Part shown: positions 34,418-44,890 of the stretch, in pieces
Layout of the letters: every line of letters begins with the position of its first letter
How positions within the stretch are numbered: the first letter of the stretch is position 1
Assembly: GCA_021234155.1 (NCBI GenBank)
Contig: JAJEKV010000033.1
Span: 11,544,163 to 11,608,162 of the forward strand
Direction: 5' to 3'
DNA length: 64,000 nucleotides
DNA from: Isoetes taiwanensis
Lineage: Eukaryota > Streptophyta > Lycopodiopsida > Isoetales > Isoetaceae
The notes under the pieces: model-generated
What the model was told of the DNA's origin: nothing
The model's database searches: none
Seen by the model: the letters and a program-made list of their open reading frames with translations, nothing else
Translations under genes and position numbers: made by a program

Positions 34418-34460
34418 AAACATTCCTTTAGCCCCCTATCTCTTCTTAATAGTAGCAAAA

Positions 34461-36236
34461 ATGGTTACTAGATTTATCATGAAGATGCAACAAGATAAGA
34501 GAATTAGTTGCCTAAATCTTCCAGACACAAAAGGCACTCTATCAGTAATGCAGTATGCTGACGATACCTTTGTCTTTTTAAAAAGACAAGGGGACAGTAT
34601 TCGAAATTTCCTTTCTGCCATGGAGCTTTTTGGGAATGCTTCTGGAGTGGTCCTAAACAAGGAAAAGTGTGCCTTCATTTCTGATGCTATAGAGGATCAT
34701 GTAGAGGGGATAAGTGTCTGTGGTCTTCAGAAAGCTACTAAATTATTAGGTCTTCCATTAGCCCTCAACATGAGTCTACATGGCCTTTGGGAACCCATTG
34801 TGACCAAGATAAAGAAAAAACTTCAAATGTATCCCAAGTCTCTGTCCTTAGCTGGGAGAGTAGAGATAATCAATAGTGTTATTGCCAGTTCTCATGTTTA
34901 TTTTTCATCAGCAATAATTGCAGATAAAAAGACCTACCAGGAGCTAGAGGTCATAATGAAGGAATTCATTTGGCAGGGCACACATATGGTAGGATGGAAA
35001 TACCTGACTCTACCTAGAAAGAAAGGAGGATTGGGATGCAAAGATCTTTTCTTGCAGGCCCAAGCTTTGGCAGCTAAGTTGGTCTGGAGAGCTCTAGACC
35101 CAGCTGCTAAATCTCCTGCCCTTGTTTTCACTAAATATTGGGTTGGGAAGACTACATTAGTGGGAAGCCCATCTACCCCTCACCATCTACCTGATTCAGC
35201 CTTTTATCAACTTAATCCAGGATCAGGCACTTCCACCATAATGAGAAGGATTATTCAAGCCTGGAACCAGGTATCTGTGTGCTTTAAAGCAAATCCAATA
35301 GAACAGGTGTCAGAAAACTTCAACTTTTTCTGGCATCAAGGGCTGGTCAGTGAAGATGACGGATGTTTAGCTCTTAAACATCCAAGAAAATACAAGGAGT
35401 GGATGGATAAGGACTTGTGCACAATTGGTAACATGGCAGCTGGTGAGAACTGGAAAACATGGCCAGAAATTTCTAGTCTTCTACAAGATACCACTTCCAA
35501 TAGAAATATTTACAAAGCCCTAACAAGGCACAATAGGGGGAGGGGAATACAAACAATTGAGCAGAACTGGACCATGAATGGCAAAGGGTACAGTGTGGCT
35601 AAAGCTTATTCCCTGCTGTTGGGGGATCAGGGCACTAAAGTTGCCAGTCAATGGGGGTGTACAGAACAGGAAGCCACTCAGGTTATAAGAAAAGGTTGGA
35701 AACTTCAATGTGCAAAGAAGGTTATTCTTTTCAGGTGGCTCTTCCTGAACAAAAGCTTGAAGTCTAATGCGCACAGAGCTAAATATAATAGTCAAAACTC
35801 TGACAGATGTCCTTTAGGTTGTGGCCAGGCCGAGTCCTCTACACACATATTTATTTGCCCTTGGCTGACCCCCTTTTGGACCTGGATAGGCAATCATATT
35901 GGTGCAACTCCAGCTGCTGAACATGATCTTTTTGACTTCCTTGCAAGTACTTCCTCCTTTGTGGATACAATTAGATCATTATGCCTGTGGGTAATCTGGA
36001 AACATAGGAACAATGTAGCCATTAATCACCACACCCCAGACTTGAACTTTCTTAAGACTTCCCTCCAATTGGAGTTAGCAGAAGCAGCCATGGCACACAG
36101 AATGAAAAAGGGTTGCAACTATGACAAAAGATGGGATGCTTTGGGCTTTTTTCAAGGGTTCTATGCTTTCTTTTCGTCTTACTTCAATAACATTTCTAAT
36201 GTCTCTGACAGATTATCTAGTCAACAAGCATCATGA
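34461..36236 (+). CDS. L1-type reverse transcriptase C-terminal part with zf-RVT domain
   Basis: 591 codons without a stop; the ATG at 34461 is simply the first in an open frame from about 34420. It shows the catalytic SVMQYADDTFVFL, then NKEKCAFISD, LLGLPLALN, SLAGRVEIINSVIAS and LPRKKGGLGCKDL. The C-terminal zf-RVT/RNase H-like region includes CAKKVILFRWLFLNKSL, DRCPLGCGQAESSTHIFICPW and LCLWVIWKHRNN. This is the plant L1 layout. Integrity of the frame suggests a fairly recent insertion, but 5' truncation makes the copy immobile. Confidence 0.88.
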   Translation: MVTRFIMKMQQDKRISCLNLPDTKGTLSVMQYADDTFVFLKRQGDSIRNFLSAMELFGNASGVVLNKEKCAFISDAIEDHVEGISVCGLQKATKLLGLPLALNMSLHGLWEPIVTKIKKKLQMYPKSLSLAGRVEIINSVIASSHVYFSSAIIADKKTYQELEVIMKEFIWQGTHMVGWKYLTLPRKKGGLGCKDLFLQAQALAAKLVWRALDPAAKSPALVFTKYWVGKTTLVGSPSTPHHLPDSAFYQLNPGSGTSTIMRRIIQAWNQVSVCFKANPIEQVSENFNFFWHQGLVSEDDGCLALKHPRKYKEWMDKDLCTIGNMAAGENWKTWPEISSLLQDTTSNRNIYKALTRHNRGRGIQTIEQNWTMNGKGYSVAKAYSLLLGDQGTKVASQWGCTEQEATQVIRKGWKLQCAKKVILFRWLFLNKSLKSNAHRAKYNSQNSDRCPLGCGQAESSTHIFICPWLTPFWTWIGNHIGATPAAEHDLFDFLASTSSFVDTIRSLCLWVIWKHRNNVAINHHTPDLNFLKTSLQLELAEAAMAHRMKKGCNYDKRWDALGFFQGFYAFFSSYFNNISNVSDRLSSQQAS

Positions 36237-36547
36237 AGGCGGCCATGCCAAAGAGGTCCCGGAGGATACCCGCCCCATGTCTCATCAGGAGGTGGGTCAA
36301 AACAGAAATGATCATGATCCGAACCTTGCAGCAGGTACTGAAAGATGAAGATATCTGGGCTTTCAAACAGGAAATCAAGCCTTATTTCGAGGAGAAGCTC
36401 CAAATCTGTATAGGGGCCCAGGAATCGTGGATCCTCTACATTCTGGACTCCTCCTCCTATGGAGCAGTGGAGCTTGATGACCTGCTCTTCAGGTTTACCA
36501 TTCATGCCTCGGCAGTTATTTCCTTGGATGGAGTCGCGGAAAATTGA
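36233..36547 (+). CDS. Small downstream ORF of the LINE (ATGA overlap)
   Basis: 104 codons beginning in the ATGA that ends the RT frame. It has a basic N-terminus (KAAMPKRSRRIPAPCLIRR), then a mixed amphipathic part (KDEDIWAFKQEIKPYFEEKLQ and ILDSSSYGAVELDDLLFRF). There is no known domain. It lies before the poly(A) tail and is therefore inside the element. Confidence 0.5.
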   Translation: MKAAMPKRSRRIPAPCLIRRWVKTEMIMIRTLQQVLKDEDIWAFKQEIKPYFEEKLQICIGAQESWILYILDSSSYGAVELDDLLFRFTIHASAVISLDGVAEN

Positions 36548-36774
36548 CTAGCAGGAATTACCAGAACAAGAGAAACTTAATGCTTTTAGAATTTTGATTC
36601 TGATATTCCTAAAAAACTATAATCAGTGTTTTAATTAAGGTAATTTTCCTCCCTGGGAGTGTCAAGGCCATTTTTCAATTTGGCCTTTATAACAGGGTTT
36701 CCCCCTGTCTTTTTGTATTACTATGTATCTACATGTAATATAATACTACCCAAAAAAAAAAAAAAAAAAAAAAA

Positions 36775-37326
36775 ATCTCATAATATTTTTAAGTTGTCAT
36801 TCGTGCATGGAGGGTTGCCCTCCGGGGACGCGAGAGTGTGTTTTCATGTTTTTTTGTTGTTCGTTTTATGTCGAGACTTATTAATGATTTAAAAGGGGGT
36901 TTATTTTGCTCCATTTTGATTTCTTTTGTTTTTAGATTGCACATTTACCTATCATCTGGGTGTTTCATGGCCATATATCATCCTCCTCATTAAAACAAAT
37001 GGACCATGTTTTATTATTTAAATATAGGGAAATTATGATAATCTTAACGTAAGTGAATTGTCATAGATTAGAGACTCCCATTTTTTTTTCCCATGAAAAC
37101 AAGGCACAGATACCACTCTAAAGTTAAAAAATGATCTATATGCGAAACATGTTACAATGATTTGATTATACTTAACCCCATTTTTATAGTTGTTAGGCCT
37201 GTCCTTGGTGTTTTCAAACAAATATGAGGGAGATGCTACTTTTAAGGGAATGCTAATGATCATTTCAAAAGCATTTGAGGACCACTATGTCTTTTAAATA
37301 AGCATATGCTTTCATAAATTGCTAAT
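36775..37326. other. Intergenic, no gene seen
   Basis: Flank of the LINE. It contains GTGCATGGAGGGTTGCCCTCC-type palindromic sequence at about 36803 that resembles 33655. Otherwise nothing. Confidence 0.5.
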
Positions 37327-37501
37327 TTAATTTCATTTTCATTTTCATTTTCATTTTCATTTTCATTTTCATTTTCATTTTCATTTTCATTTTCATTTTC
37401 ATTTTCATTTTCATTTTCATTTTCATTTTCATTTTCATTTTCATTTTCATTTTCATTTTCATTTTCATTTTCATTTTCATTTTCATTTTCATTTTCATTT
37501 C
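37327..37501. repeat. (TTTCAT)n hexanucleotide microsatellite
   Basis: About 28 uninterrupted copies of TTTCAT. The Lys-Met repeat ORF on the minus strand is a by-product of this array, not a gene. Confidence 0.97.
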
Positions 37502-39985
37502 TTTGTCTACATTCTTTCGAAGCCCTTCAAGCAAGGCCCACAACAATCTCAAATTCTTTCGAAGCTCTTCAAGCAACCATTCCTTGTAAGATCAATACCT
37601 TATCTGACCATTCCAACGGCCTGTTACATTTCATTTCTTAAGGTGATAGCATGGCAATTTGCTTAAAACTTACATGCATTATTCGTACAATTCATGTCCC
37701 TCTCATATCTCTCTATGCAACATTACATACATGCATACATCCTTGTAAGAAACACCAAAATTGCTAAGAGTTGCAATAGGAATCAGGTCTTCGCCCTGGG
37801 AGATGTAGCTAATGTATAGTCTATAGGGTATGTGCATGCACATGGTTAAAGAAAAAGGTCCTTATATGGTTAAAATACTAGAAAATATCCCCTTAGTAGG
37901 AAAATTTTAGAAACTCTAGGTACACTCCCTACCATATATGTACACTGAGTTCTATAAATTCCTCCAAATCCCCTACTATATTTGTACAATAAATTATCCA
38001 AATTCAACCATACCCCTACCATATTTCTATAATCAGTTGCATAAATTTAGACAGACCTTATTCTACAAACCTTTAAGGTGCCGCTACAAGCCTATCCACA
38101 AGTGCTCTTGATCAATTGTATAGGGGTTTTGTATATAGTTGACTATTTGATTGACCAGGTTGAGTTTAGGATTTAATCTGCACTTAACTTGGGGAGAAGG
38201 GACAATCGTAACTCTAGATGTGAATCATATCAAGTGAACCATTAGCTTATTTATTGTCATGTAAATTGGTTGGTTCTTGAACCTAAGAGGAAAGTTAATA
38301 CATGGTCCCACACATGTTGGAACAACCTATAGACATTTCAAGAGCTGCAGGGGATAACAATTACAATTATGTTAAAAAGACACAAATAATGGCCCTTTTC
38401 TGCAGGGTAGTTCTGGTGATGCTTGACACTAAGGTTTGTAATGCATTTTATTCCTATAGGAATTTTTTAAGTCCTCATATAAAGGTGGATGGAGCTACAA
38501 ATATTCCTGCTTTTGGATCCAAAGTACCCAAGATGGTCTTTAAAATAATACAAAGGATTGGAATTTTAAAACCATATAATGGGATGAACGTGAGCCAAGT
38601 TTGCCACATTGATCCTTTGCAATTTCTTCTAAGTCATAAGGGCTAGATGAATTGTTTAAGCTATTTTGTATGAGCAACAACGGCTAAAAATATCACCAAT
38701 CCGAGCTTTTATTCCAGGAAAGCCTGCTATATTTTGTTCCGATGGCAGAACCTTGTTAACATTTACTAAGAGTACCATGCTTCAGGGACCATTCTATTTA
38801 AACTGTGGTAACGGACTCACCATAAAATTTCTCTGCGTATCTATATTGCACTCTATCTTTTCGTTTCAGAGTCTGAAATGTTGATTTTGTTGCAGTGAAT
38901 AAAAAGCGTGGTTGCAGCTATGCTAAGGCTTCCTATTCTGCTGCTGCTGGGTGTTCTCAAATACAAATGATTGCATAAATGTCTGGATGGGATACTCTTG
39001 CATGTCCTTGTGGGTATGGCTACTCTTGAAATCATCCACGTCACTATATGATTGTGCAACCATTGTATCTAGTCAACATTCAAGTCAATATGCAAGTCAC
39101 TGTCATGTGGCACTTTAGATTGAAATGACCGCCCATCACTACTGCTACATTCAAACCAACACATGTATGTTACCATGATGCCATATTACCACGAACTGCT
39201 ACCCTCAGATAAGAAGAAGAACTAGAGGGAATTGAACCCTCCCCGTACAAGGCGTTTCCACAATACTTTGTGCAGCATAATGTAGGTCACAACTACGACA
39301 AGTCGGGACAAGCAATATGCCCAAGGCAACAATAGCAGTTTAACAACCAATAAAACCACCCCTACTAATCTAATCTATCCATACTCAGACATAATTGGGG
39401 CGGAAAAGAATGAAAATCTTAAGAACCAAACCAGAAACCCAAAGATAAAAGAGAAGTTGAATTTGTCGCCAAGCCAGCTGCAAATATATTTGGGGTGAAG
39501 CTTTACCTGGTTCTTTGCCAAATGAACCTCTACCTGCTTCTTTGCCATATCTGCCAGATCCTGAAGCAATTTAAATAGAATTTCTTTAGATTTCAATCAC
39601 ATTCCATGACATTACTCACATACAATTCAGATGAGGCAAACCCTAGCAAGCCCAGGCATAAGATGCAAGCCCAGGCACATTACCATCCCACTTTGAAAAC
39701 CCTGCTGCCTGACCTGAAAAGAAGATTGGGATATTACCGATGTGTGTTTTGAGAGAGTGCATTAAAACATGCAGAAAACGTGGCAGTAGATTCCATGATG
39801 CCATCTTCAGTGCCAGCAACCAATGCAGAAATAAAAAGAGAAAAATGTTGTAACCTCACAAGGCAGCATATGCAACTTACCAGAGCAGTGTAACCACTGA
39901 TGAAATGAAACATGATCTGTGGTAATGTCAACTTGTTCACAGGTTGCAGCACACCAAAGGCATCACAAACAAACAGAAAGTGCAT
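37502..39985. other. Intergenic, no gene supported
   Basis: ORFs of up to 114 codons (38302-38646) carry no recognisable motif. No terminal repeats or RNA genes were seen. Confidence 0.5.
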
Positions 39986-41290
39986 TTACCTCCAAAGCTT
40001 CTTCAAGGACATATTTTTCTCTGTTTCTTTCTCGATAACCTTTGCTACTGCCGTTTCAAAATCTTGTTGCATAATGTGAACACGTAGTTCCCGCAATGCA
40101 AACATTCCTGCCTCTCTGCATACAGCCTGATCAATATAGAAATGGGATGCGTAGGTCATAGCAATCATTTTCAGAACATTGCAGGATGTGAATATTACCT
40201 TCACTCGGCACCTGGTGTTCCATTCATCTTTTCAACTATCTTCTTTAGATAAATGCCCCGGCCATGGAGCGCCGTATTCCTACTCCGGGAAGTGGTAAAC
40301 CCGGACATATGTCCGGGTTTACCACTGCTGCTCAGTTTCAAGCTCAAAAGACAACGGTTTCTGCATGTTTTTTCACTGATCTTGCTTGATCCATGCTCAA
40401 ATCTCTTGCTCTTTTGATAGAATGAGGTTTTTAGAGGCTGCCAAGGTGATTCCAGTGGTGTTTGAACCAGATTGAACCGTTCAATAAGTTGATTGCAAGC
40501 TCTATTCAAAGATTAGCATGGCAAAACACAGTCCCACGCTCAATTCACCGCGTGGTTATTCCAGCAAAAAAAAAATGGTTAACCCGGACAAAAGTGTGGT
40601 TAACTCGGACATGGTTAACCCGGACAAGGGTCCGGGTTTACCACTTCCCGGAGTAGGAATACGACGCTCCGCGCCATGCCATTAGTACATCTTTAAATGG
40701 ACTTCTGCACAAATGTAATAAATACCTCTTCACTAGGATTTGAAAACTCTATTTTATGGTCTATTCTCCGTAGCTGCAATAAAACTTGATCTAGAATATC
40801 ATATCCTATTTGTAGCCATCAAAACCTGCAAATGCCACATGATTTATCAAAAGCTGCAAAAGGTACCAAGTATCTCTAAGAAAATTTCACTTAAATGCCC
40901 AAAGGATAACCATACTATAACCAGTCATTTGACATTAAACTGTAGATAGAAGGTACAGCCATCAGCAACTAAATCAATTCTACAAACTTGGTGGCCACAT
41001 ATAATATAGTCAGCACCATGTTGTAATGTCCGAGACTTGCTGGCATCACAAGCTTGGAGACGAGTAATAAGGTCTACTCACCTTAATTCTTGCTTCCTTT
41101 TATACCACAAGAATAATAATTATGTATGAAATAAACAAAACAAATTATGTCACCTTGATTTTATTTGATGCCTCAAAACCATCTACTTGACTCAACAGCC
41201 CAAGCAGGTATGTTGAACTCCACTGTCCCCATTCCCAATACTCGATTCTATATGGATGAGACAAATCCTATGGGTTACAAGACAAATTGA
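39986..41290 (-). pseudogene. RPT6: 26S proteasome ATPase subunit RPT6 relic (3' exons)
   Basis: Minus-strand exon remnants in order. About 41290-41154 gives SIGNGDSGVQHTC then LLSQVDGFEASNKIK, ending at GT 41153. 40825-40726 gives VLMATNRI then DILDQVLL and IDHKIEFSNPSEE, ending at GT 40725. 40704-40199 is split by a MITE and ends [18 protein letters not shown]. 40126-39986 gives [20 protein letters not shown], then [25 protein letters not shown] and a stop. These match the C-terminal AAA+ part of plant RPT6, the base ATPase that unfolds proteasome substrates. Introns with proper splice sites are kept, so this is a decayed gene copy, not a processed one. Frameshifts occur within three of the exons and the upstream exons are absent. 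Confidence 0.85.
40259..40680. mobile_element. MITE with about 60-bp terminal inverted repeats
   Basis: The left end (GCCATGGAGCGCCGTATTCC then TACTCCGGGAAGTGGTAAAC) and right end (reverse complement GGCATGGCGCGGAGCGTCGT then ATTCCTACTCCGGGAAGTGG) are inverted copies. Both continue into AACCCGGAC repeats. The element splits the RPT6 relic between KM and GIYLKK, proving insertion. It has no coding capacity. The superfamily is not assigned because the target duplication is unclear. Confidence 0.8.
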
Positions 41291-42190
41291 GCAAAATGCT
41301 TTGGCAGCCTATAGGAGCTCATTTTATTGCAGAGGGTAAGCTTGACCATAGAGAGAAAAAACCTTCTACAGAGCCAACTTAAATACTCTGCTGTGCATAT
41401 AAGAGAATAGTGCAACTTCTCAGGACTTCTTAAAATTCTATTACAAATCATACATAACCAAAAATAATATTTAGAAGCTCAGTAGCCAAAACCCATTTTC
41501 TAGTTGATTTGCCTCCAAATCGCCATCCTAGACCTAGCCAAGAATATACAAACTCAGGAAGCATAGAGGAAAGAACAAATAATTAAACCTACTAGTCTGC
41601 CATGCCCTGCCAGAGCACACCTGGCTTAATTCATGATCATCGTGTTGGCTATGGAGGGTAGAATCGACCACCAGATTGCTACAAACCCAAACCACACCAT
41701 ACTCTAGGGCCTCTGCATACTCAATGTCTAAAAGTAGCAGAATGAAACACTTCGGCAACCAATACAAGGATCAACCACGAGAAGAAAATTATGAGGATGT
41801 AAGTCGTCCAAATTCCAGGGTACTCGAACCAAGATGGTACTCGGATTCATCAAATTCGAGCTTCTGTCTGCCATGCCGGTTAACCGGTTGGACCATCCTC
41901 GATTTAGAATGCAAATGACCGCGAGTTTACAGGGTACAATCGGTTTGGAGCAGTCATCAACATATTCTGAGTATATTCCAGCATATACTCAGGATATGCC
42001 ACAATCCCATACAAACGAGGGTTTGCCCCCCTAGGGGCAACCCAAAAACAGCAAGGGTAGTAGAGTGACAAAGAAGTGATATATTCAAAGCTTGTGAAAA
42101 TTTTACAAAATTATGAACAAAATTGTTAAAAATATAGGACATTTTGACAAACCCTCATCACCTGCACTTTATGTTCTTTACATGTTCGAG
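41291..42190. other. Intergenic, no gene seen
   Basis: Boundary between the RPT6 relic and the 3' flank of the DUF7869-like gene. No supportable feature; a short local repeat AACATATTCTGAGTATATTCC lies near 41960. Confidence 0.4.
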
Positions 42191-44665
42191 TCATCGGACA
42201 AACTTACATTTTCCAGCAATATCAGGATGCATGTCATCCTCAGACTCATTTAGTCCTTGATCAGTAGAGCCTTCATCCTCACCTTCATTCTCAAAACTGG
42301 ATGTACTCGAACGATCTTCTTCCTCACTGTCGACAAGTGAGTCTTCATTATCATCTTTTTTGGCCACCTTTCTAGGTTATTTGTCTAATCCACATGCCGA
42401 CCTTATTAAAGTTTGAGTGACCGTACGTAACTTATTAGCAGCAGTCAGGACAAAGTCATATGCAAGAACCTTTACTTCAGCTAGATCTATGACAGCAGTG
42501 TTTGCTTTGGACTTCTCTCTCCTTACCACTCCTGTTTTTACCATCTCCAAACTATAACTCCCACTCAAAGCATTGGCAGCATTTGTTCTCATCCAGTGCA
42601 CTTTTAATTGAGTGGGAATTCCATCCTCTCTTGTTACCTCCAGTACTTTAGCTAGCCAGAATGGCTTCCCAGTTTCATCATTATCAGCTGGGACAGCTAC
42701 GATCATTCCTTTCTGAAGCTCTCAGACTGAACCAGATACCTGAGCAACTTGTTGTGCCGTGCATCTGGGGCCAGTGTACATGACTCTGTCATCTTCATCT
42801 GCGCTAGCCATTATCTGTACATGTTCTTCTTGATTCTCAACTTGCATAGGGACAGTTTGCCTAGATGGCCAGTTGAATATAACTGGTCTTCGACCTTGTA
42901 ATAAAGCTTGTAACATATCACGTTGCCGAGAAAAAAACTGAGGCCACCATAAAGCATCTGCCTCCCCAAAGTGGTTAGAGCATGACTGAATACTTGTCTC
43001 AATATATCCAATGATTTGTTTGAGTCAAATGCTCTTCCCCCCTTTTTACTCTTTGTGATTTCTTTCAAGCGTTTTAGAGGCATTTGCTTTGCAGAGAGCA
43101 TAGAAGTAGTATCGGGGATGGTGCGAATGAATTGAATACCAGCTCCTGGCTGCCACTGCAAGGATGTGGCATATTTCTTTCCTTGTAAGAGATGGCCTTG
43201 CCATCTACAAGAGAGAATTTGATCTGATGCTGAAATGTAATGTTTCTCAAGGGCTCAATTGCACAACGACCCAATTGATCTCTCCGAAAAATCCATTCCT
43301 TGAAATCATAAGTTTCTTCCAATGACTCGATGTCTGGACGAGGATTGTAGTAATCTTGGATAACCTCAATCATTGCTGGCAGGCTGAGAGCTTTTTTTCG
43401 AGCAAGATGTTTAGAAAACCTACTGAACATCTGATCAATTTGATCGTGCGTATGACCAACAAGCAGGAAACCAATCTTCACCTTCTTGAAGATTTGTTTC
43501 TCAACTAGCATGGCACAGTAAGGAAACAATGCCTGATTCTTATTTTCTCTTGTCGTGTTGTCTAGCTGAAGATATAGTACCGGTGGTATATGTTCTAGAC
43601 TGGAAAGAATCTTACTCAATATTATGATAGTGAGATTTGGATCGGCATGAACGTTTGGATAGTTCAAAAATGCCTTGCAAGATAGTTTCCCATTAAATAC
43701 CATAGCACCAACAACATGCAGGTATATGAAACCTTCTTCAGGAGCATCCTTAGGCACATTGACAAAATGTGGTAGGGTGGTCTTCTTCTGGTCCATTCCA
43801 TCAATAACAACCGATATGTAGTTGAGTGGTTGTTCCAGTGCTTTCTTCCTGTGTTTTGTCAATTTTCTCCTTTCCACAGATTGTTGTTCTCTGTGCTTGT
43901 TCAGTTTCTCTTTCAATGCATCTGAAATGAAAATATGTTCAGGACAAAAACCTACCATTGAGTAGAACTAGGTAAGAGTACGTTGTGGAAGCTTACTTTT
44001 AGTGTGAAGTGTCCTTGCATTTTGTCTCTGAGCTTTTAATTCAGAGCATGTAGCACAAACAGACATCCGGTGCTTTCTAGGAATAGACACGCGAGAAAAC
44101 TCTTTTTTCCAGAGCACAGTGAAGTAAGAGTAGCATACATGGCGTTCTCCAGCCTCAACACACATATCCTTATAATTATTGTAGACTTCACGTTTCGTGA
44201 AGTTGTCACTCAAGTGGTACATAGGGCTGTTAGGGAATTTCTCGCATGACTCCTTAAAGAAACCTTCCATCGAGGAAATACATTGAAGGGCATGAATTCT
44301 GGATATACTTCCTGAATGGCAGTAGTCATTAATGCCAGGATTCTTGTCAAGCCTTTTCTTCAGGCGGTGAAGTCGTCTGCTGCCTAAAGTATGAATCAAT
44401 TTAAAGGCTGTTTGACAGATGGTGTGGCCACCAGCTGTGTAAGTAAACTTTTCACCATAATCTGGCCTAATATTGAAGGCTAAGTAGCCCCTTTGGTCTA
44501 GCAGAGTCATTGAACTGTAATTATCACGAATCAACCTCAATTCCTTTAGTCCAATCTTAAGCAAACAACGTTGAAAACAACAGTGCTTTGTACATGTGTT
44601 GCCCTCAAGTGAGCCTCGTCCATAAGTTTCTTTCTTCTTTGCGATGTAACAAGAGAATGGGCTTT
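42191..44665 (-). pseudogene. DUF7869-like putative transposase, C-terminal two thirds (copy A)
   Basis: The reading continues from a cysteine-rich part (44650-43968: TCTKHCCFQRC, RGYLAFNIRPDYG, MSVCATCSELKAQ) through an intron-like gap near 43960. The core (43958-42750) then carries YLQLDNTTRENKNQALF and LLVGHTHDQIDQMF. A chromo/BAH-like piece follows (42706-42377: KPFWLAKVLEV, LKVHWMRTN). An in-frame TAA at 42377 precedes an acidic tail (KKDDNEDSLVDSEEEDRSS) ending at 42191. A 2-base insertion near 43187 shifts the core frame. The N-terminal part of the gene lies 6.6 kb away at 51250-52137, beyond a Mutator-like insertion. Role: presumed transposase by its acidic-residue pattern; this is inference. 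Confidence 0.7.
44656..44665. repeat. Candidate 10-bp target duplication, left
   Basis: AATGGGCTTT here and AATGCCCTTT at 51240-51249 flank the 44666-51239 element (8 of 10 identical). The length fits Mutator-like insertions. Confidence 0.5.
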
Positions 44666-44890
44666 TAGCGACGTGGGTCGGCGACGTCCCTGCGACGTGA
44701 CGTCGCAATTGACGTGACCAGGTCACGTCTTTGCGACGTCGCGTCGTAGGGACGTCGCATGCGACGTCCAACACGACGTTGGACGTGACACACGCCACGT
44801 CTACGACCACATCGCATCGCGTACGTCACTTTTGTGCGACGTGACATCGCGTGCGACGTGACGTCGCGCGTGACGTCTGCTGGACGTCTA
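44666..44890. repeat. Left GACGTC/TGACGT array
   Basis: About 20 occurrences of ACGT-core words such as GCGACGTC, GTGACGTCGC and GACGTGAC, mostly spaced 8-20 bp. They include direct palindromes (GACGTC). The GC level is far above the flanks. Confidence 0.85.

Larger units (their letters stand above)
34418..36774 (+). mobile_element. 5'-truncated L1-type LINE with poly(A) tail
   Basis: The similarity starts abruptly near 34418 with PLAPYLFLIVAKM, the middle of the RT palm, and ends in a 24-base A tract at about 36751-36774. 5' truncation plus a poly(A) tail is the signature of target-primed insertion. The endonuclease and RT fingers are absent. I could not identify the target-site duplication with certainty. 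Confidence 0.85.

Noticed and set aside
37322-37576. Lys-Met repeat ORF on the minus strand
   Set aside because: Pure translation of the (TTTCAT)n microsatellite; no coding evidence.
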